A stretch of 64,000 bases of DNA. Origin: Bolinopsis microptera (Eukaryota > Ctenophora > Tentaculata > Lobata > Bolinopsidae). The position numbers were made by a program, and so were the translations under genes. Of this stretch, positions 35,522 to 62,185 are shown piece after piece. The stretch covers positions 4,583,246 to 4,647,245 of the forward strand of contig NC_087081.1 of NCBI RefSeq assembly GCF_026151205.1. Direction: 5' to 3'. Every line of letters starts with the position of its first letter. Position 1 is the first letter of the stretch. The notes under the pieces were generated by a model. The model was not told where the DNA came from, did no database searches, and worked only from the letters and a program-made list of their open reading frames with translations.

Positions 35522-36030
35522 GTTATATATTATATATTATAATCAAATAATATCACAACTACCAGTACCTACCATAGGAGCATAGGGTGAGGAGCAATGT
35601 AACAAACTGAATTGCTTGCAGAGTAACAAACTATACTTATAGAAATGTAACTGCTTTGTGTCACCACATGAATAACAGACTCCACAGCCACAGGCTATAC
35701 ATAACAATATAGTTTACACAGTATAAACTATAGCACATTGTTACAAGCATGCAGGACGTAGGTAATAGGTTACAGAAAATAACAGATCTTCCTCATATGG
35801 GATAAAGAGTGTATTTTAGTATTTAATGTTGATTGAAGGGACAAAATTCGATGACAAGTGCACTCGTAGTTGCAATCTTTTTAAACTTTCTACTTTGACA
35901 CAGTGCAATACCAGCGAATACTTGAAATGGAATAAAAGTCCGTTTGGATCAGTTTCTGTCTAGATTACACTATTTTCAGACTGCAGGTATGATGTAAGTG
36001 TAACTTCAAACTTTACTAACAATGTGTCCC
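35522..36030. other. Intergenic, nothing recognised
   Basis: AT-rich, no supported feature. Confidence 0.3.
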
Positions 36031-36105
36031 CGACTCAGTGGCCTGTTGGCACAGCGGGCCCTTCGTTACGCCACTGCGGCCGACGTCGAACGGTGATAAA
36101 AATAA
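36031..36105 (+). other. Possible tRNA-derived SINE head
   Basis: TTGGCACAGCGGGCCCTTCG resembles a tRNA A box (TGGCNNAGYNGG). About 35 bases later GACGTCGAACGG is a poor B-box match, and an A-rich stretch follows. It does not fold obviously as a tRNA. A tRNA-derived SINE remnant is the best guess. Confidence 0.25.
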
Positions 36106-36546
36106 AAGTATGTTATAAAATAACAACTGTTCTGCACGCTACGCTAGGAGGCTTTTTTTGAAAGATTCTGAGACTCATCGTGGAGAACGTAGAGCGCCGC
36201 CAGAGCGCACGAGGGACCACTTTAAACGTACCACTACCAGTACCTGTTACTGTTAGTGTTACTGTTAGTTGGACTAAATCCATGTAACGCGATTCACGAT
36301 AACCTAGTAGTAGTAGTAGTGCTATACTGATATAACAAGAAAAACATACAATTTGCAATTCGATTAACGGGTGATACTCGTAAAATATTTGTTTCAAATA
36401 AATAAATAAAATAGGACCGTCGATCGAAGAGTCCAACTCGGCGCGCGCGTCCTGGTAGGTTATACTTATAAACCTACTATGTACTAGTACAACAATTCGA
36501 TAATAGTGATACAAATTAAACGCTTAAACATTAAAACGCAGGAATT

Positions 36547-37146
36547 TCATTTAATGTGCATCCAAAATTCAGGAGTAATATTTAACAACTTAAGGATTCG
36601 GGGAAGGGGTAATCCTATTCTGAGAAGCTTGATAATTTTCTTCCGTAATGCCTCTTCTGTCTCGGAGAGCACATGGCGGGATCGCTTGGAGGGTTTATAA
36701 TTATTAGAGGCTGCGCCGAGGTTCTTCCATCGCTGCAGAGGGAATAACCGTGCTTCCCGATGTGGATGATGGTTCTGAAGTTGAATTTGAAAGTCCCTGC
36801 TCCCATATGGGGTCATCTGATTTAGGTTCTGCGCTGGCGGTCTGGACGGGTCCTGTGAATGAACTGGATTCAGTAGTTGTGGTAGGATTGCAGGGTTGAT
36901 ATCCCAGTCTGTGGGCCTTGCAGAGCTCGACGAATACGGTGTATGATTCACTGTTGACGTTTCCTGCAGCGTGAATGACCCAGCGACCCGCTTGATATAT
37001 ATAAACATGGAGTCGCTCAATAAGTTATATTTATGTTCCGATGTCTTGCAAGACTCTGACATGTCGAAAGGAGTCCTGGCCGAGAAGAGGGCCAACTCCA
37101 AGGAAATACGGAAACTGAAAGGGGGCCAACATAATATTATGTACAC
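36547..37146 (-). CDS. Hypothetical 199-codon open frame of unknown status
   Basis: A 600-bp open frame, more GC-rich than its surroundings. The middle is rich in Pro, Ser, Asn and Gln. The end is a basic amphipathic helical stretch (SETEEALRKKIIKLLRIG, then LPRILKLLNITPEFW) that could be a helix-turn-helix. The first 50 or so residues may be intron, since a CTGCAG acceptor-like site precedes GAAACGTCAACAG. It resembles no family I can name. It lies in a transposon-rich region, so it may be a piece of an element rather than a host gene. Confidence 0.35.
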   Translation of the reverse strand: MYIILCWPPFSFRISLELALFSARTPFDMSESCKTSEHKYNLLSDSMFIYIKRVAGSFTLQETSTVNHTPYSSSSARPTDWDINPAILPQLLNPVHSQDPSRPPAQNLNQMTPYGSRDFQIQLQNHHPHREARLFPLQRWKNLGAASNNYKPSKRSRHVLSETEEALRKKIIKLLRIGLPLPRILKLLNITPEFWMHIK

Positions 37147-37392
37147 ATTTTATATTATGTACGTGACCACGTACGACAACCACGTACGCCCACGTGCAAA
37201 TCGGATGAGAAATGGGAAGTTGCAATTTCAAATTTGCATAGTAACGAGAATGGAAACGCGCACGGGCAAGCGCAAACATTATTATGGCATATTTATCGTA
37301 TTTTGTGATTACTCACTGAAAGCCTGAACAAAGGAGAATTCAGGGATTGTCTACTTCTACGATATAACAAATACATTACCTCTGTCAGTGTC

Positions 37393-37735
37393 ATGTGTTT
37401 TTGGGGCCAAAATGGACATCAACCATGCTCTAACTCTAAGACTAAACTGTCCAAGAGGCTAGGCTACATCATCATCCACCACAACTCAGATAGGGATTTC
37501 ATCGCCAAACAAATATCAACTGTTTGTAAAGACGTGGAATGTAAACCCCACTTGCAGACTCTAGACGGGAAGACTTTCTCAACAAATGCCACACTATCAC
37601 TCTATCAGGAGACAATGTGCACCCTGACATCCGTGCCAGGGGATTTTATCGGCCGGGACAGAACTTCTCATGAATCCTAATTCTGAGTCCTATCTCTCAT
37701 CATCAACGGAAAAAATGTATGAAGGAAAATATATA
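37393..37735 (+). pseudogene. Decayed retroelement C-terminal fragment
   Basis: The frame carries the pattern of a common invertebrate retroelement C-terminal region: SKRLGYIIIHHNSDRDFIA, QISTVCKDVECKPHLQTL, and then, after frame changes near 37600 and 37650, NPNSESYLSSSTEKMYE. At least two frame breaks are needed to read the conserved blocks, so it is not functional. Confidence 0.6.
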
Positions 37736-38059
37736 TATTATATATGAGACTCAAAAGCGGAGGTTATAAATATATGTATAACAAAGTAACGAGATAATTC
37801 AGAATTCTAAATGTCGAATATGGGAGTTTTTGTCCACGTACTGGTGTACTCTGTCACGGGTGGTACAGGCGGGCCAAAAGCAAAGACAAAAGACTTTCTT
37901 CAGATTGTTGTGTGAGAAGATATCGTATAAGACCCAACAGAACTATTCAAATGTTGTCAATTTTTTAAGATGTAAATTATCTTTTATAGTTTTATCAAGA
38001 AGCTGGTTCTCCTGTAAATAAGAAGAACCAGATCTTCTGTCAATACAGTTGACAAAAAT

Positions 38060-38265
38060 TGTGAGAGCGACTTTGAGTTTGCATGCTTTGTATCAAAGCT
38101 TAATTAATTAGAAGTCCCATGGACTCAATGAATTGATCATGATGCTAAAAATCTTATTGATATAATTATATCGATAAGATTTTTAGCATCAATTCATTGA
38201 GTCCATGGGACTCCTATTCCTAATTAACTAAGCTTTGGTACAAAAAGCGAAAGCGAGCGTGCTAA
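38060..38265. repeat. Approximately 200-bp foldback (hairpin) element
   Basis: Two arms with mismatches and small gaps pair around 38160. The best-matched parts are AGTCCCATGGACTCAATGAA with its complement and GATGCTAAAAATCTTAT with its complement; CAAAGCTTA marks the outer parts. Probably a MITE or snap-back element. Confidence 0.7.
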
Positions 38266-38634
38266 ATCACTACTATATTAATATACTAAAACTTCGAGAC
38301 GTGCCCTCGCCCCAGTTTATATCGCCCACGTTTCTGCCTGCGCAAAGTTATTTTGCGCGATAATCTGAATTAAACAATTGTTGGCGTGCGGTGCTGAATT
38401 GATTGACGATGTCAACCCTTCCAGATCGTTGCTCTGCGAAGCAAGAATGCTAGTTTGCGCGGCGCGTCGAAGCGGCGAAGTCCTCCAAGGTGCTGAACTG
38501 TTCAAGTACAACTACATTGTTAATTTTACCATGCACGCATCTCGCTAGGGACTAATTGATATAGATAGCATATTATTATTATTTTGAGTTAGTATTACTC
38601 TTTTGCACAGATCCGTGTCAGGTTGCATAAACAT

Positions 38635-38732
38635 TTACCTGGGGACCTCAGGCTATCATGTTCATTAACATAATTAATCCGCTGAATAGAGATTCGGCGG
38701 AATTTAATGACAGGTTGAGCGCGGCCCAGTAA
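38635..38732 (+). mobile_element. hAT-like MITE, copy 2
   Basis: Begins TTACCTGGGGACCTCAGG and ends GAGCGCGGCCCAGTAA, as in copy 1. ATAAACAT lies directly on the left and, after one extra A, on the right, so the 8-bp target duplication is nearly exact. Confidence 0.75.
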
Positions 38733-38796
38733 AATAAACATTAAACATATGGTTACATAGAAATATACACTATTTTCAAATTCAATATGGAATTAT

Positions 38797-39640
38797 ATTA
38801 ACTGGGCGGCGCTCGGCCTGTCACTCCGCCATATCTGCATGCATATAAATTATAAACAGTATTGTAGGTTTACAACCTACCAGGAGTCAGGACGCGCGCC
38901 GAGTTGGACTCGTCGATATATGGAACAGATAATTTACGAGTATCACCCGTTAAAAACAGTAAAGACTTTGTATCACGTTGCAACGTCCCCGCGGTCGTTT
39001 CACTATCAACTATGGTCCTGACGATACAGGGGGAGCGGATCATACAACGTATGACAATAAAGACTGGGGTGGTATGGAATATGATTATATACGCCATCAC
39101 GGCCCGGATCGGGAAATTGAGCGGCCATCCACAAAAGAAAAGCGGCCGCATTTCTTGTTCTAAAAGTAAAAGGGCCCCGACAGTTAAAATCAACTTAAAT
39201 CGATCGATGTATTTTGAACACTGATTCCGAATCCTCCCCACATGACATTAAATATAATATAAGGATTAAAATGCTGGCGAGACATCGGCGAAAAGCTGTC
39301 CTTATCACGTTTTGTGCATTGTGACAATATAAGGAGATTGGTTTAATTTTGATTTCTCGTTGGAGTAAGGGTTTAAGCATATGCTTCAGTTAGGGCTTAT
39401 ACGTGCGGTTAGTTGGGGTCAGTGTAACACTAACTGTAGAGCCTCTACAGTTGCACTGACCCCAACCCAATCCCTAACTACAGTGTAGACTGTAGAGGGT
39501 TAGGGTTTCGAACAGTCCTTCAGGGCTACCCATAGAACATTTATAAAAAGTCACGTGACAGTCGAGTGTAGAGTGATTAATCATCATCCTAAAAAAGTGG
39601 AGGGGCCATTTGATATGCCCCCCCCCCCCCCTGCTTCCTC
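38797..39640. repeat. Mosaic of dispersed-repeat fragments
   Basis: 38797-38830 is a one-ended fragment resembling the hAT-like MITE. 38867-38960 contains GGACGCGCGCCGAGTTGGACT and ACGAGTATCACCCGTTA, also found inverted at 36370-36470; the second motif recurs near 51282. 39154-39600 is related to the element interior at 23610-23990, including the shared GTCACGTGACAGTCGAGTGT. 39411-39470 is a hairpin around TTGGGGTCAGTG. A run of about 14 C follows at 39618. Short open frames here are not genes. Confidence 0.6.
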
Positions 39641-40479
39641 CACCCCTGGTGAGTGCTGTGATTCGCAGGGTCTTATAGAAATAAAATTCGACGACTTGAG
39701 CCTTTAAAACAATCATTTCTGTATAAAATGTTAAATGCTATCATTAACATAAGATAGCGTTAGTGTAACAGTCAAACATACTGTTATAATATTAATGATC
39801 GTGGTGTTTATTATTTGTAATTGTAAAACTTTGATCAAATTTCAAAATTTATTCATGGTCTCATGCAGTGCTTTCAATTATCTGGATAACAAATACTCCA
39901 ATTCCACAACGTTTTGAGAAACATAAATCAAAATGTCCCTAAAATTATAATTACGATCAACTGAACTTTGATTGGATCTGCTTTAATATCTTTTGAAAGA
40001 ATTATAGGGGCATCCCCTGTCACAAAGCTGCAATACCCATCAGCAATCAAAATCGAGCGTACAATCTATCAAACCAAAGTTTACTCGACATAATGATAAC
40101 AGACGAAACTTATCATAACAGTTGAGGATGAAAGAAATTCAGTGTCGTTGTTTGATGATAGCTCAGTCCGTAATCGAGACAGGAACTGAGTGGGATCGGA
40201 AGAACAAGATGGCGCTGAGACACCGGGATTGAAAATGGATCTGTGGGTATATGAATAATGTATTTGGTATCGAGGAGGTAAGATTCCAGAACATTATCTG
40301 TACAGTCCTTTCGTCAAATATTTTACACAATATCTCTGTTGCATGTCATGTCCCCAAACAAAATCATTATTCTGTACAATAAAAATACAACACGCTGGGC
40401 CAGTACGTCCCATTTGAATCGTTGCCTCGGCAAATCGGAACTGAACACAATGTGATGAGCACTCGCCGCGTGACTTCAT
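39641..40479. other. Downstream flank of PDE2 gene, nothing recognised
   Basis: AT-rich. It probably includes the PDE2 3' UTR at its right side. No confident polyadenylation signal on the minus strand was identified. Confidence 0.35.
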
Positions 40480-40537
40480 ATCACGTGATTTTATAATCAG
40501 GTGACGTCATATCACGCGACTTTATAATCACGTGACG

Positions 40538-40545
<8 letters not shown>
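40480..40545. repeat. Tandem CRE/E-box motif at the PDE2 stop codon
   Basis: Two roughly 31-bp copies of TATCACGTGATTTTATAATC followed by ACGTGACGTCA. The right copy overlaps the PDE2 stop codon region. Each contains TGACGTCA (CRE consensus), mostly with CACGTG. Confidence 0.7.
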
Positions 40546-54941
<14,396 letters not shown>

Positions 54942-57900
54942 GCAACTTGAACTCGAAGATCAGTTACCAACACAAGGATAAGTTACCAACACAAAATCAA
55001 CATTAAGATCAGTTTTTAAGATAATGTTTAGAAGCACCCGGAGGCCGAAACTCACCCACCCTATGATAGGGTGGTAAAACAACCTAAGAAATACTACTTT
55101 CGTTCTTATGTGGTCGGATCGAGGTGATTTGAAAAGTTAAACAAATTCTGTTGCACGAACAAGAGCTGAGGCATTGCTCTTCTAAGATGCGACACACCGT
55201 TTCTTATATGGCTAATAAAGTGAAATATCGACTGCACTTCAAAGTTTCATCAAACTTCAACTTACAAATCAAAAACAACGGAAATTCCAAATCTACAAAA
55301 TTTGGATTCCACGCATACCGCAGGAAGGTCAGTCATGTGACCATAATGATACAACTGACAAAGATAAACTTTACAAGAGTTAAATATTATAGCGTTAAAT
55401 ATATAATATATATATATACTACAAAGTACAAAATTATATACTATTAGTACAACAATACTATATTAATACCAGCTATTGTTCTTCACACGCTACGATAATG
55501 GATCAAAGGATGGATGCGCATACGGAAAAGGTATAAAGATGTTGCAATAAGCTAATTGGTACAGATTGAGGATATAAGTTGACCATATCATGTTGTGATG
55601 CAGTATTGTTGAATGTTTTTAGATTATTTCGTATATTATAACAATAGCATTTTTTAGCGGGAGAGTATCAGGTATTTCTCATTAAAAACACAAAAGTAAA
55701 GATATTTGGAGCTCATTGAGTCGGGTACTGTACCGCGTAGGCACTGGTACGTGAGAGGCTTGTGTTGCGTACCAATAAATTATACCGTAGTTAAGATCGT
55801 ACTAGCATTACAATACAACTATCACGGTTACTGACTCCGCACCACGTGACATGACGTCACACCACGTGATGTGACTACGGGATATTTAGTCAATGAAATA
55901 GTCGACACGTACAACAGGGCTAGTGGGCTACACAGCCCTTTAAGCACTAAACCCTAGCAGCAATCACAGTTATATGATAATTAAATACATTGTGATATTT
56001 AATTGTGATATTTAATTGTGATGTGATATCTAATTGTATTTCATTGTTTTCAGAGGGGAAATTAAAGAAATCGTATAGTGCAGGTGGTGGTGGGGGTCCG
56101 GACTCATGAGTATGTGGTCAGGACTCAGGATTGGTCACGCAAACAGGGGGGGGGGCGAGAGAAGTACTGGACAATATAGTATCTGTAGTAGTTGCAAGGT
56201 AAGTAGCTGATGATATCAGGCACTTTAAATTCATCTATTATTGAGGAAATGGTTAAACGTTTGCAGAGAAATTGTAGAACTGTAGAAGATGTACGAGCAT
56301 TAAACGTTTTTATGGTTAAAAGATTCTGGTATGCAATGTCACGTACCAAGTAGCGTAACTAAAGATTAGATTTCATGGTTACAAAATGAATAATACCAAA
56401 TCATATCACTTTAAATCTAAGTTCTTAGATCCTAACGAGCAGATCGCGATTCTTTAAATTTCCCGATCCTAAGAACTTAGCTATAAATACAACTCATTGC
56501 TGTACGACCAGACGGCAGCTAACTATGAAGCTGCATATTATGAGGTCCAGTACCAACAGAGGTACAGTCGAATTACAGATCAGATTATCATAACTGGTAC
56601 TCGGGTAGATTTCTTAGTTTATATATACCGAGGCTATATACCTGTATGAACCTCAATGTCTTTAGCAAAAGGTGTAGTCACACGTAGCCCGCCGATAGAA
56701 ATGGCTAAATTAATGCACCAATATTACAAATTCATCGTGGACAAAAATATGGAGATTATTCAAGAAATATGGAGATTATTATAGAATACAATATTTTTAG
56801 TAAATAAGCATTATGCACTAATAGTATGCAGCCGGTCAGGAACTGGAAGCGAACGAATAATTATGAAATAGATTATTATTTTTACCCTATATTATATATG
56901 AAAACCACGCAGAACAAGCAGAGGTTAAATACTTAAATAGTTTATTTATACCATAGACAACAATTATTACATTATTTTATTTGAATAATTTAATAGGCTG
57001 GCTTTCGAACGAAGCACACCCGAGAAATATAACTATACTTGAACAGGAAAATTAAATAAAGTATATTACTCTAGCAATTTATGCACCAATTAATAACTGC
57101 TGCGTGTATGCAGGGGTTAACGGTTTATAGCAATAACCACAAAATTAACCATCTGCCAGGATGTAGTGAACACACTAGAAGGCAGGTACAACCGTTTTAG
57201 CACGAACTTTACATTAACTACTATCATTTAAGAACTGCTATACATTTTTAACCACTTTTGATCTTTAAATCGCAGCATTTCATAATCAAGAAATTTGGTT
57301 TAAACGACCATATTTAAGAGCTGCATCTTTATGTAGCGACGAAATTAATTGGAATTAAATGCCCTCATACCAGAGCCGATATAAGAGCCTTGGTTGATTT
57401 TGTGGCCTACCTCAAATGAGGTAATCTATACGACTAATCACTAAACCTCATTGCGTTCATACAGAGCTTGCTCGCTGAAAAAAACTGTGTTCTGTATTAA
57501 ATTAAAAGGGGTATCCTACGACTAGCCTAACTTCCCACAGTAAAAAATAGAAATTATTTGAGGATCGTTCAGGCACAAAATTTTAGAGTTTTTGCAGCAA
57601 AGAAACCTTACAACTACAAGTATCAGAAATTGACGACATGTCAAGTTGAACAAATATGAAAGTTATATCACCAAGGATTCCTCACTAACACTCATGAGCT
57701 GCAAATAGAACTAAACAAAGCTGGAAACGCTAATGACATACAGTACTATGGTACAGTAACTGAACGAGGGAGACGCTGCACAGTTCTACAGAAGGAATGC
57801 GATCCATGATTACGAACATTCATTAGTACTCTTCAGAACATGCTTGTTTCACTGCATTGTATTACTGGTTGTCTACACTCTAGAACACTGAAATTAATTA

Positions 57901-58159
57901 CTTAATTAACAATTTTAATGATGCGAGTAGAAGATAGATGGGAGAATGGAGCTAACCAGTAACTGTGAACAAGCCAGTACACAATTAAAACAACCTCATT
58001 TAAATTTAGAACAAGCTCCTTTAGATAGTTAGATAGCATCTTTAGAACTAGCTTCTCTTACGTTCTAATTGCTAAAAGTAATGGATAGTTATGATGGTGG
58101 AGAGGAGAGAAGAATACAAAGAGGAGACACTGAACAAGCTCACAGTTCACAACTCAAAG
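54942..58159. other. Upstream region of PDE2; no gene recognised
   Basis: Should contain the PDE2 promoter. Seen: CACGTGACATGACGTCAC and CACGTGATGTGAC at 55842-55872 (CRE and E-box words), a run of about 11 G at 56143, and an inverted repeat around CTAAGTTCTTAG (56407-56418) and CCTAAGAACTTAG (56466-56479). Open frames of under 100 codons are not supported. Confidence 0.45.
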
Positions 58160-58168
58160 GTAATCCAC

Positions 58169-58242
58169 ACCACGTGTAGTGACGTCATAACACGTGATGT
58201 GACGTCATAACACGTGGTGTGACGTCATAACACATGATGTGA
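58169..58242. promoter_or_regulatory. Tandem 20-bp CRE/E-box array (GTGACGTCATAACACGTGAT)
   Basis: Three to four copies of a 20-bp unit, each with TGACGTCA (CREB/ATF consensus) and CACGTG or a variant. A matching array is at 61204-61273. Regulatory use is inferred from the motifs; the units may also simply be a minisatellite. Confidence 0.5.
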
Positions 58243-58405
58243 GAGGAGAGTATAAAGAGGAGAGACTGCAGTGAAGAAGAGTACAAACCACCCTCCTGGC
58301 CTCCTCTCTCTCTCTGGAGTTTTCTTAGAAAATCATTATTAATAGTTGCAGCTTACTATTACAGTAGATGGTGTGTAACTATAAGTGTAACTATTAATTA
58401 TTATT

Positions 58406-58660
58406 CGTGTACTGTACGTGTACTGTACGTGTACTGTACGTGTACTGTACGTGTACTGTACGTGTACTGTACGTGTACTGTACGTGTACTGTACGTGTAC
58501 TGTACGTGTACTGTACGTGTACTGTACGTGTACTGTACGTGTACTGTACGTGTACTGTACGTGTACTGTACGTGTACTGTACGTGTACTGTACGTGTACT
58601 GTACGTGTACTGTACGTGTACTGTACGTGTACTGTACGTGTACTGTACGTGTACTGTACG
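58406..58660. repeat. 11-bp satellite (CGTGTACTGTA), left part
   Basis: About 23 perfect copies of CGTGTACTGTA. The array resumes at 60799-60925 on the other side of a mariner-ended element, so one array was split by the insertion. Confidence 0.95.
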
Positions 58661-60798
58661 TTAGGTTGGTTCAAAAAAACCAAAATTTCTCAAATTTTGC
58701 TGAGTATAAGCTCAAACTTTGATCCCATGGCTAAAACACCCCCAAAAAATTTTTTTTGGTCCAACTCGTCTGGGATGGGACTGCACATGCCACGCCCTAA
58801 TTTTTTGAGGTGGTTATACAGGTAAAATTCTTAAAATTGCCGTTTTTGACCTTTAAACGTCTAGATAGGGTCCCGAAAGCAATGGAGTGTAATATAAATG
58901 TGATAAAAAGGTTAACTTTAGTCAAGGTCTCATGTCTCTACGACCTTAGCATCAACATGTCTCTGCGCCTCCATTTTAAGGCGCGGTCGCGTCTCAACCA
59001 TTGCTCAGTAAAGGTCGTAGAGACATGAGACTTCAACTAAAGTTAACCTTTTCCTACCATTTATTTTAGAGTAGCACAGATTCAGAGCTCTAAACACATT
59101 CCTTTATCCTTAAAACGACGATCATATGAATTTTGCCTGTAAAAGTTGATATCTTGATGTCAATTAACATCGTAAGCTTTTAAATTAAGATTAATTAAAT
59201 GAGTCATAATTCTTCACACAATATATACACACAATATGAAAATATAAATACAGGAAGTCTTTCTTGGATTCGACATTGAACTTTACTCGGTCCCTGCACT
59301 GGAAAGTGGAACTGATCCTTTAGGTTTAAAGAAGTCAGCAGGTTCTGATGTAGGTACCCTGGTATTCGGATCGCCATGTCTTCACAAGCAAGCTGTCTAA
59401 TCTTCGTTGCCAAAAAGAATTTGTTGCCAGAGGAATATTTTCGTCAAACTAGGATTTAAATGAGGTCCTTATAATTTCTTTATGACTCGTCAGCTATAGG
59501 ATAAGCATTGATGAGGTCCAATAATTCCTTCATAGCTCGTCACTGACAGGATCATTATCAACGATATCCAATGATTCCTTCATAGCTCGTCACCGGTCAC
59601 TGACAGGGTCACCGATCACTATTAATAAGGTCTGATGATTTCTTCGTGACTAACGAGGTACAGTAATCTCTTACTGATACGTCAAGCCAAGTTAAGTAAA
59701 TGACTATAAATATCCAAGCATTAGCTAACAAAATAGCATTTGGTTCTAATTCCTTTACCAAGTTATCAGTAATGGATCTAAATGAATCTTTTCTGTAAAC
59801 TGATCTTCTTAAAGCTGAAGGACTGATTCCCTCTCCAGTCCCCAAGATGGGGAATATTTGTTAAATTATTGTAGGATTCATGAAGAGGGGAAATTCTCCA
59901 CGGTATGCTTGTGTTCTTCTGTAGGATGATGCCATAGCTGCCATATTCCCAATACTCGAACAGCTCGTTTTCGACAGTGACAACAGCAGTATACAAATTC
60001 ACAAACTGCTCATTTATAAACATAAGGCTCCGGAATGCGACTTCATTTTAAGAGAGCTTGGAAGAGGGCAAATTCCCCCTAGTAATGTTTGTTTTCACTA
60101 GCATTGTAATGCAAGAAATTTTGCAACACAATGCAACCAACGAAGTTGTTCTTACCTCTGACAGTTCCAGGGTGTGGAGACGTGGAATCCAAGGAAGATT
60201 TTCTGTATTTTTTCATATTGCGTATAATATAAATATTGTGTGTTAAGTATTATGATTCATTTAATTAATTTTAATTTCAAAAGCTTACGATGTTAATTGA
60301 CATCAAGATATCAACTTTTACAGGCAAAATTCATATGATTGTCGTTTTAAGGATGAAAGAATGTGTTTAGAGCTCTGAATCTGTGCTACTCTAATATAAA
60401 TGGTAAGAAAAGGTTAACTTTAGTTGAAGTCTCATGTCTCTACGACCTTTACTGGGCAATGGATGAGACGCGACCGCGCCTTAAAATGGAGGCGCAGAGA
60501 CATGTTGATGCTAAGGTCATAGAGACATGAGACCTTGACTAAAGTTAACCTTTTTATCACATTTATATTACACTCCATTGCTTTCGGGACCCTGTCTAGA
60601 CGTTTTAAGGTCAAAAACGGCAATTTTAAGAATTTTACCTGTATTAGCACCTCACAAAATTAGGGCGTGGCATGTGCAGTCCCATCCCAGACGAGTTGGA
60701 CCAAAAAATTTTTTTTGGGGGTGTTTTAGCCATGGGATCAACGTTTGAGCTTATACTCAGCAAAATTTGAGAAATTTTATTTTTTTTGAACCAACCTA
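58661..60798. mobile_element. 2.1-kb inverted-repeat element with mariner-type ends
   Basis: Termini are TTAGGTTGGTTCAAAAA and the complement ending CCAACCTA. These resemble known mariner ends, which begin TTAGGTTGGTG. TA is the likely target duplication. The arms (about 58661-59290 and 60160-60798) are very similar when inverted. The core, about 870 bp, holds approximately 70-bp direct repeats (TTCCTTCATAGCTCGTCAC) at 59460-59660. No transposase is seen. Confidence 0.85.
58906..59052. repeat. Nested hairpin within the element arm
   Basis: AAAAGGTTAACTTTAGTC and GTCTCATGTCTCTACGACC pair with their complements about 75 bases later. The other arm has the same hairpin at about 60410-60555. Confidence 0.8.
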
Positions 60799-60925
60799 CT
60801 GTACGTGTACTGTACGTGTACTGTACGTGTACTGTACGTGTACTGTACGTGTACTGTACGTGTACTGTACGTGTACTGTACGTGTACTGTACGTGTACTG
60901 TACTTGTACTGTACGTGTACTGTCA
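60799..60925. repeat. 11-bp satellite, right part
   Basis: About 11 copies of the same 11-bp unit as 58406-58660, with one CTTGTACTG variant. Confidence 0.93.
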
Positions 60926-62185
60926 CAATACAGTAGGTACTGTCTAGACTCTAGAGTGTACGATATGGAGGTTTGTGGTTCATGATACACACCCAACTTG
61001 TAAGAATGGGGAGCCGGTGAAACGTCAACCTAGAAATGATCTGAACAGGCAGTTATATTAATCACAAGAATTCGAGGTGACTGTTTACGCAGTGTTGGAA
61101 TAACTAATCAGTTTTTTTCCGGAAGGCACAACTCTGGGTAAATCTTCTATAGAAGAAGACGACCTGTCTAATAAAGAGAGTTAGAAGTATAAACATTAAA
61201 CATAGTGACGTCATAACACGTGATGTGACGTCATAACACGTGATGTGATGTCATAACACGTGATGTGACGTCATAACTTCTGTGTTGTCTGGTAGAAGAA
61301 GACGACCTGTCTAATAAAGAAACATCTCAGCTCTAAAAGAGAGTTGGAGGTATAAACATTATTAAACATACAGAGATCGAATACAGGTTCATTAACAAAT
61401 GGGGGTTCGTGGTCGCCAAAAATAAATAACTGCAAAAATTAACACTAAAATTGCAGTGAATTAACGCGAGATCATTGCACCTTGTCTCTGTCGAAAACAA
61501 TTAAAACATAAAAACAATTAAAACATAAGCCAATAAGACAGCAGCACCTGGTGTTTTACAAAATACGGATAAGTCTTACTTTTAAGTTTTATAACTTATT
61601 TAACATACGCCAACGTATTGAGTTGCCGTTACATTTTAGATGGCGTTGAGATAATACAAAGAAAATATTGAACTCAGTGTGTTAACTCAAGGCAGCGGGT
61701 ATGGAAAATATTAAAAATTGTGCTATGTGTAATAAATCAACGCACGTCGTTTTGCTGTTTTGCACCAAACACGACACTACACCCTGTAGCCTGCATATTA
61801 AATATATAAATATATACGTCTTTAACATAATATGGACATATTAATTGTGCCGTATATTTTGTAAGCACTAGATTGATATAACCGTGGTGATCGTAGCAAA
61901 GCAAAATAATTTCCAAACTAATTGTGAAAACATAATAATGTGCCAATATAATAAATGTGGTCATTTGTTTCTATTGACGTTGGCAGAAATGTGTAAAAAC
62001 AAGAAATTATGTAATAGATAATGTGATAAATAATGTAATTATGTTTGTACACCACTGGATAAGTAGTTCAACATTATATGATGTGCCTCACAATGTACAG
62101 GACACACAATAGCCGAGCTGTAGAACAATAACAAATAGATAAAGGTGCCAAGTGTGCTGTGCGAGTTACCACTAGGTAGTATACA
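60926..62185. other. Intergenic with CRE/E-box array
   Basis: 61204-61273 repeats GTGACGTCATAACACGTGAT about three and a half times. A segment around GAAGAAGACGACCTGTCTAA occurs at about 61152 and again at 61292 on either side of it. No gene recognised. Confidence 0.45.

Noticed and set aside
38870-39241. Overlapping frames of about 60-120 codons on both strands
   Set aside because: They lie in a mosaic of dispersed repeats with no recognised domain and conflict with each other.
40193-40206. GATCGGAAGA resembling sequencing-adapter contamination (also near 50077)
   Set aside because: The match stops after ten bases, and flanking sequence continues without a break.
55151-55447. 98-codon frame upstream of PDE2
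   Set aside because: No domain; it ends in AT-repeat sequence, with no splice partners found.
58339-58825. Repetitive Tyr/Thr/Cys/Val open frames
   Set aside because: They are translations of the 11-bp satellite, open in several frames on both strands.
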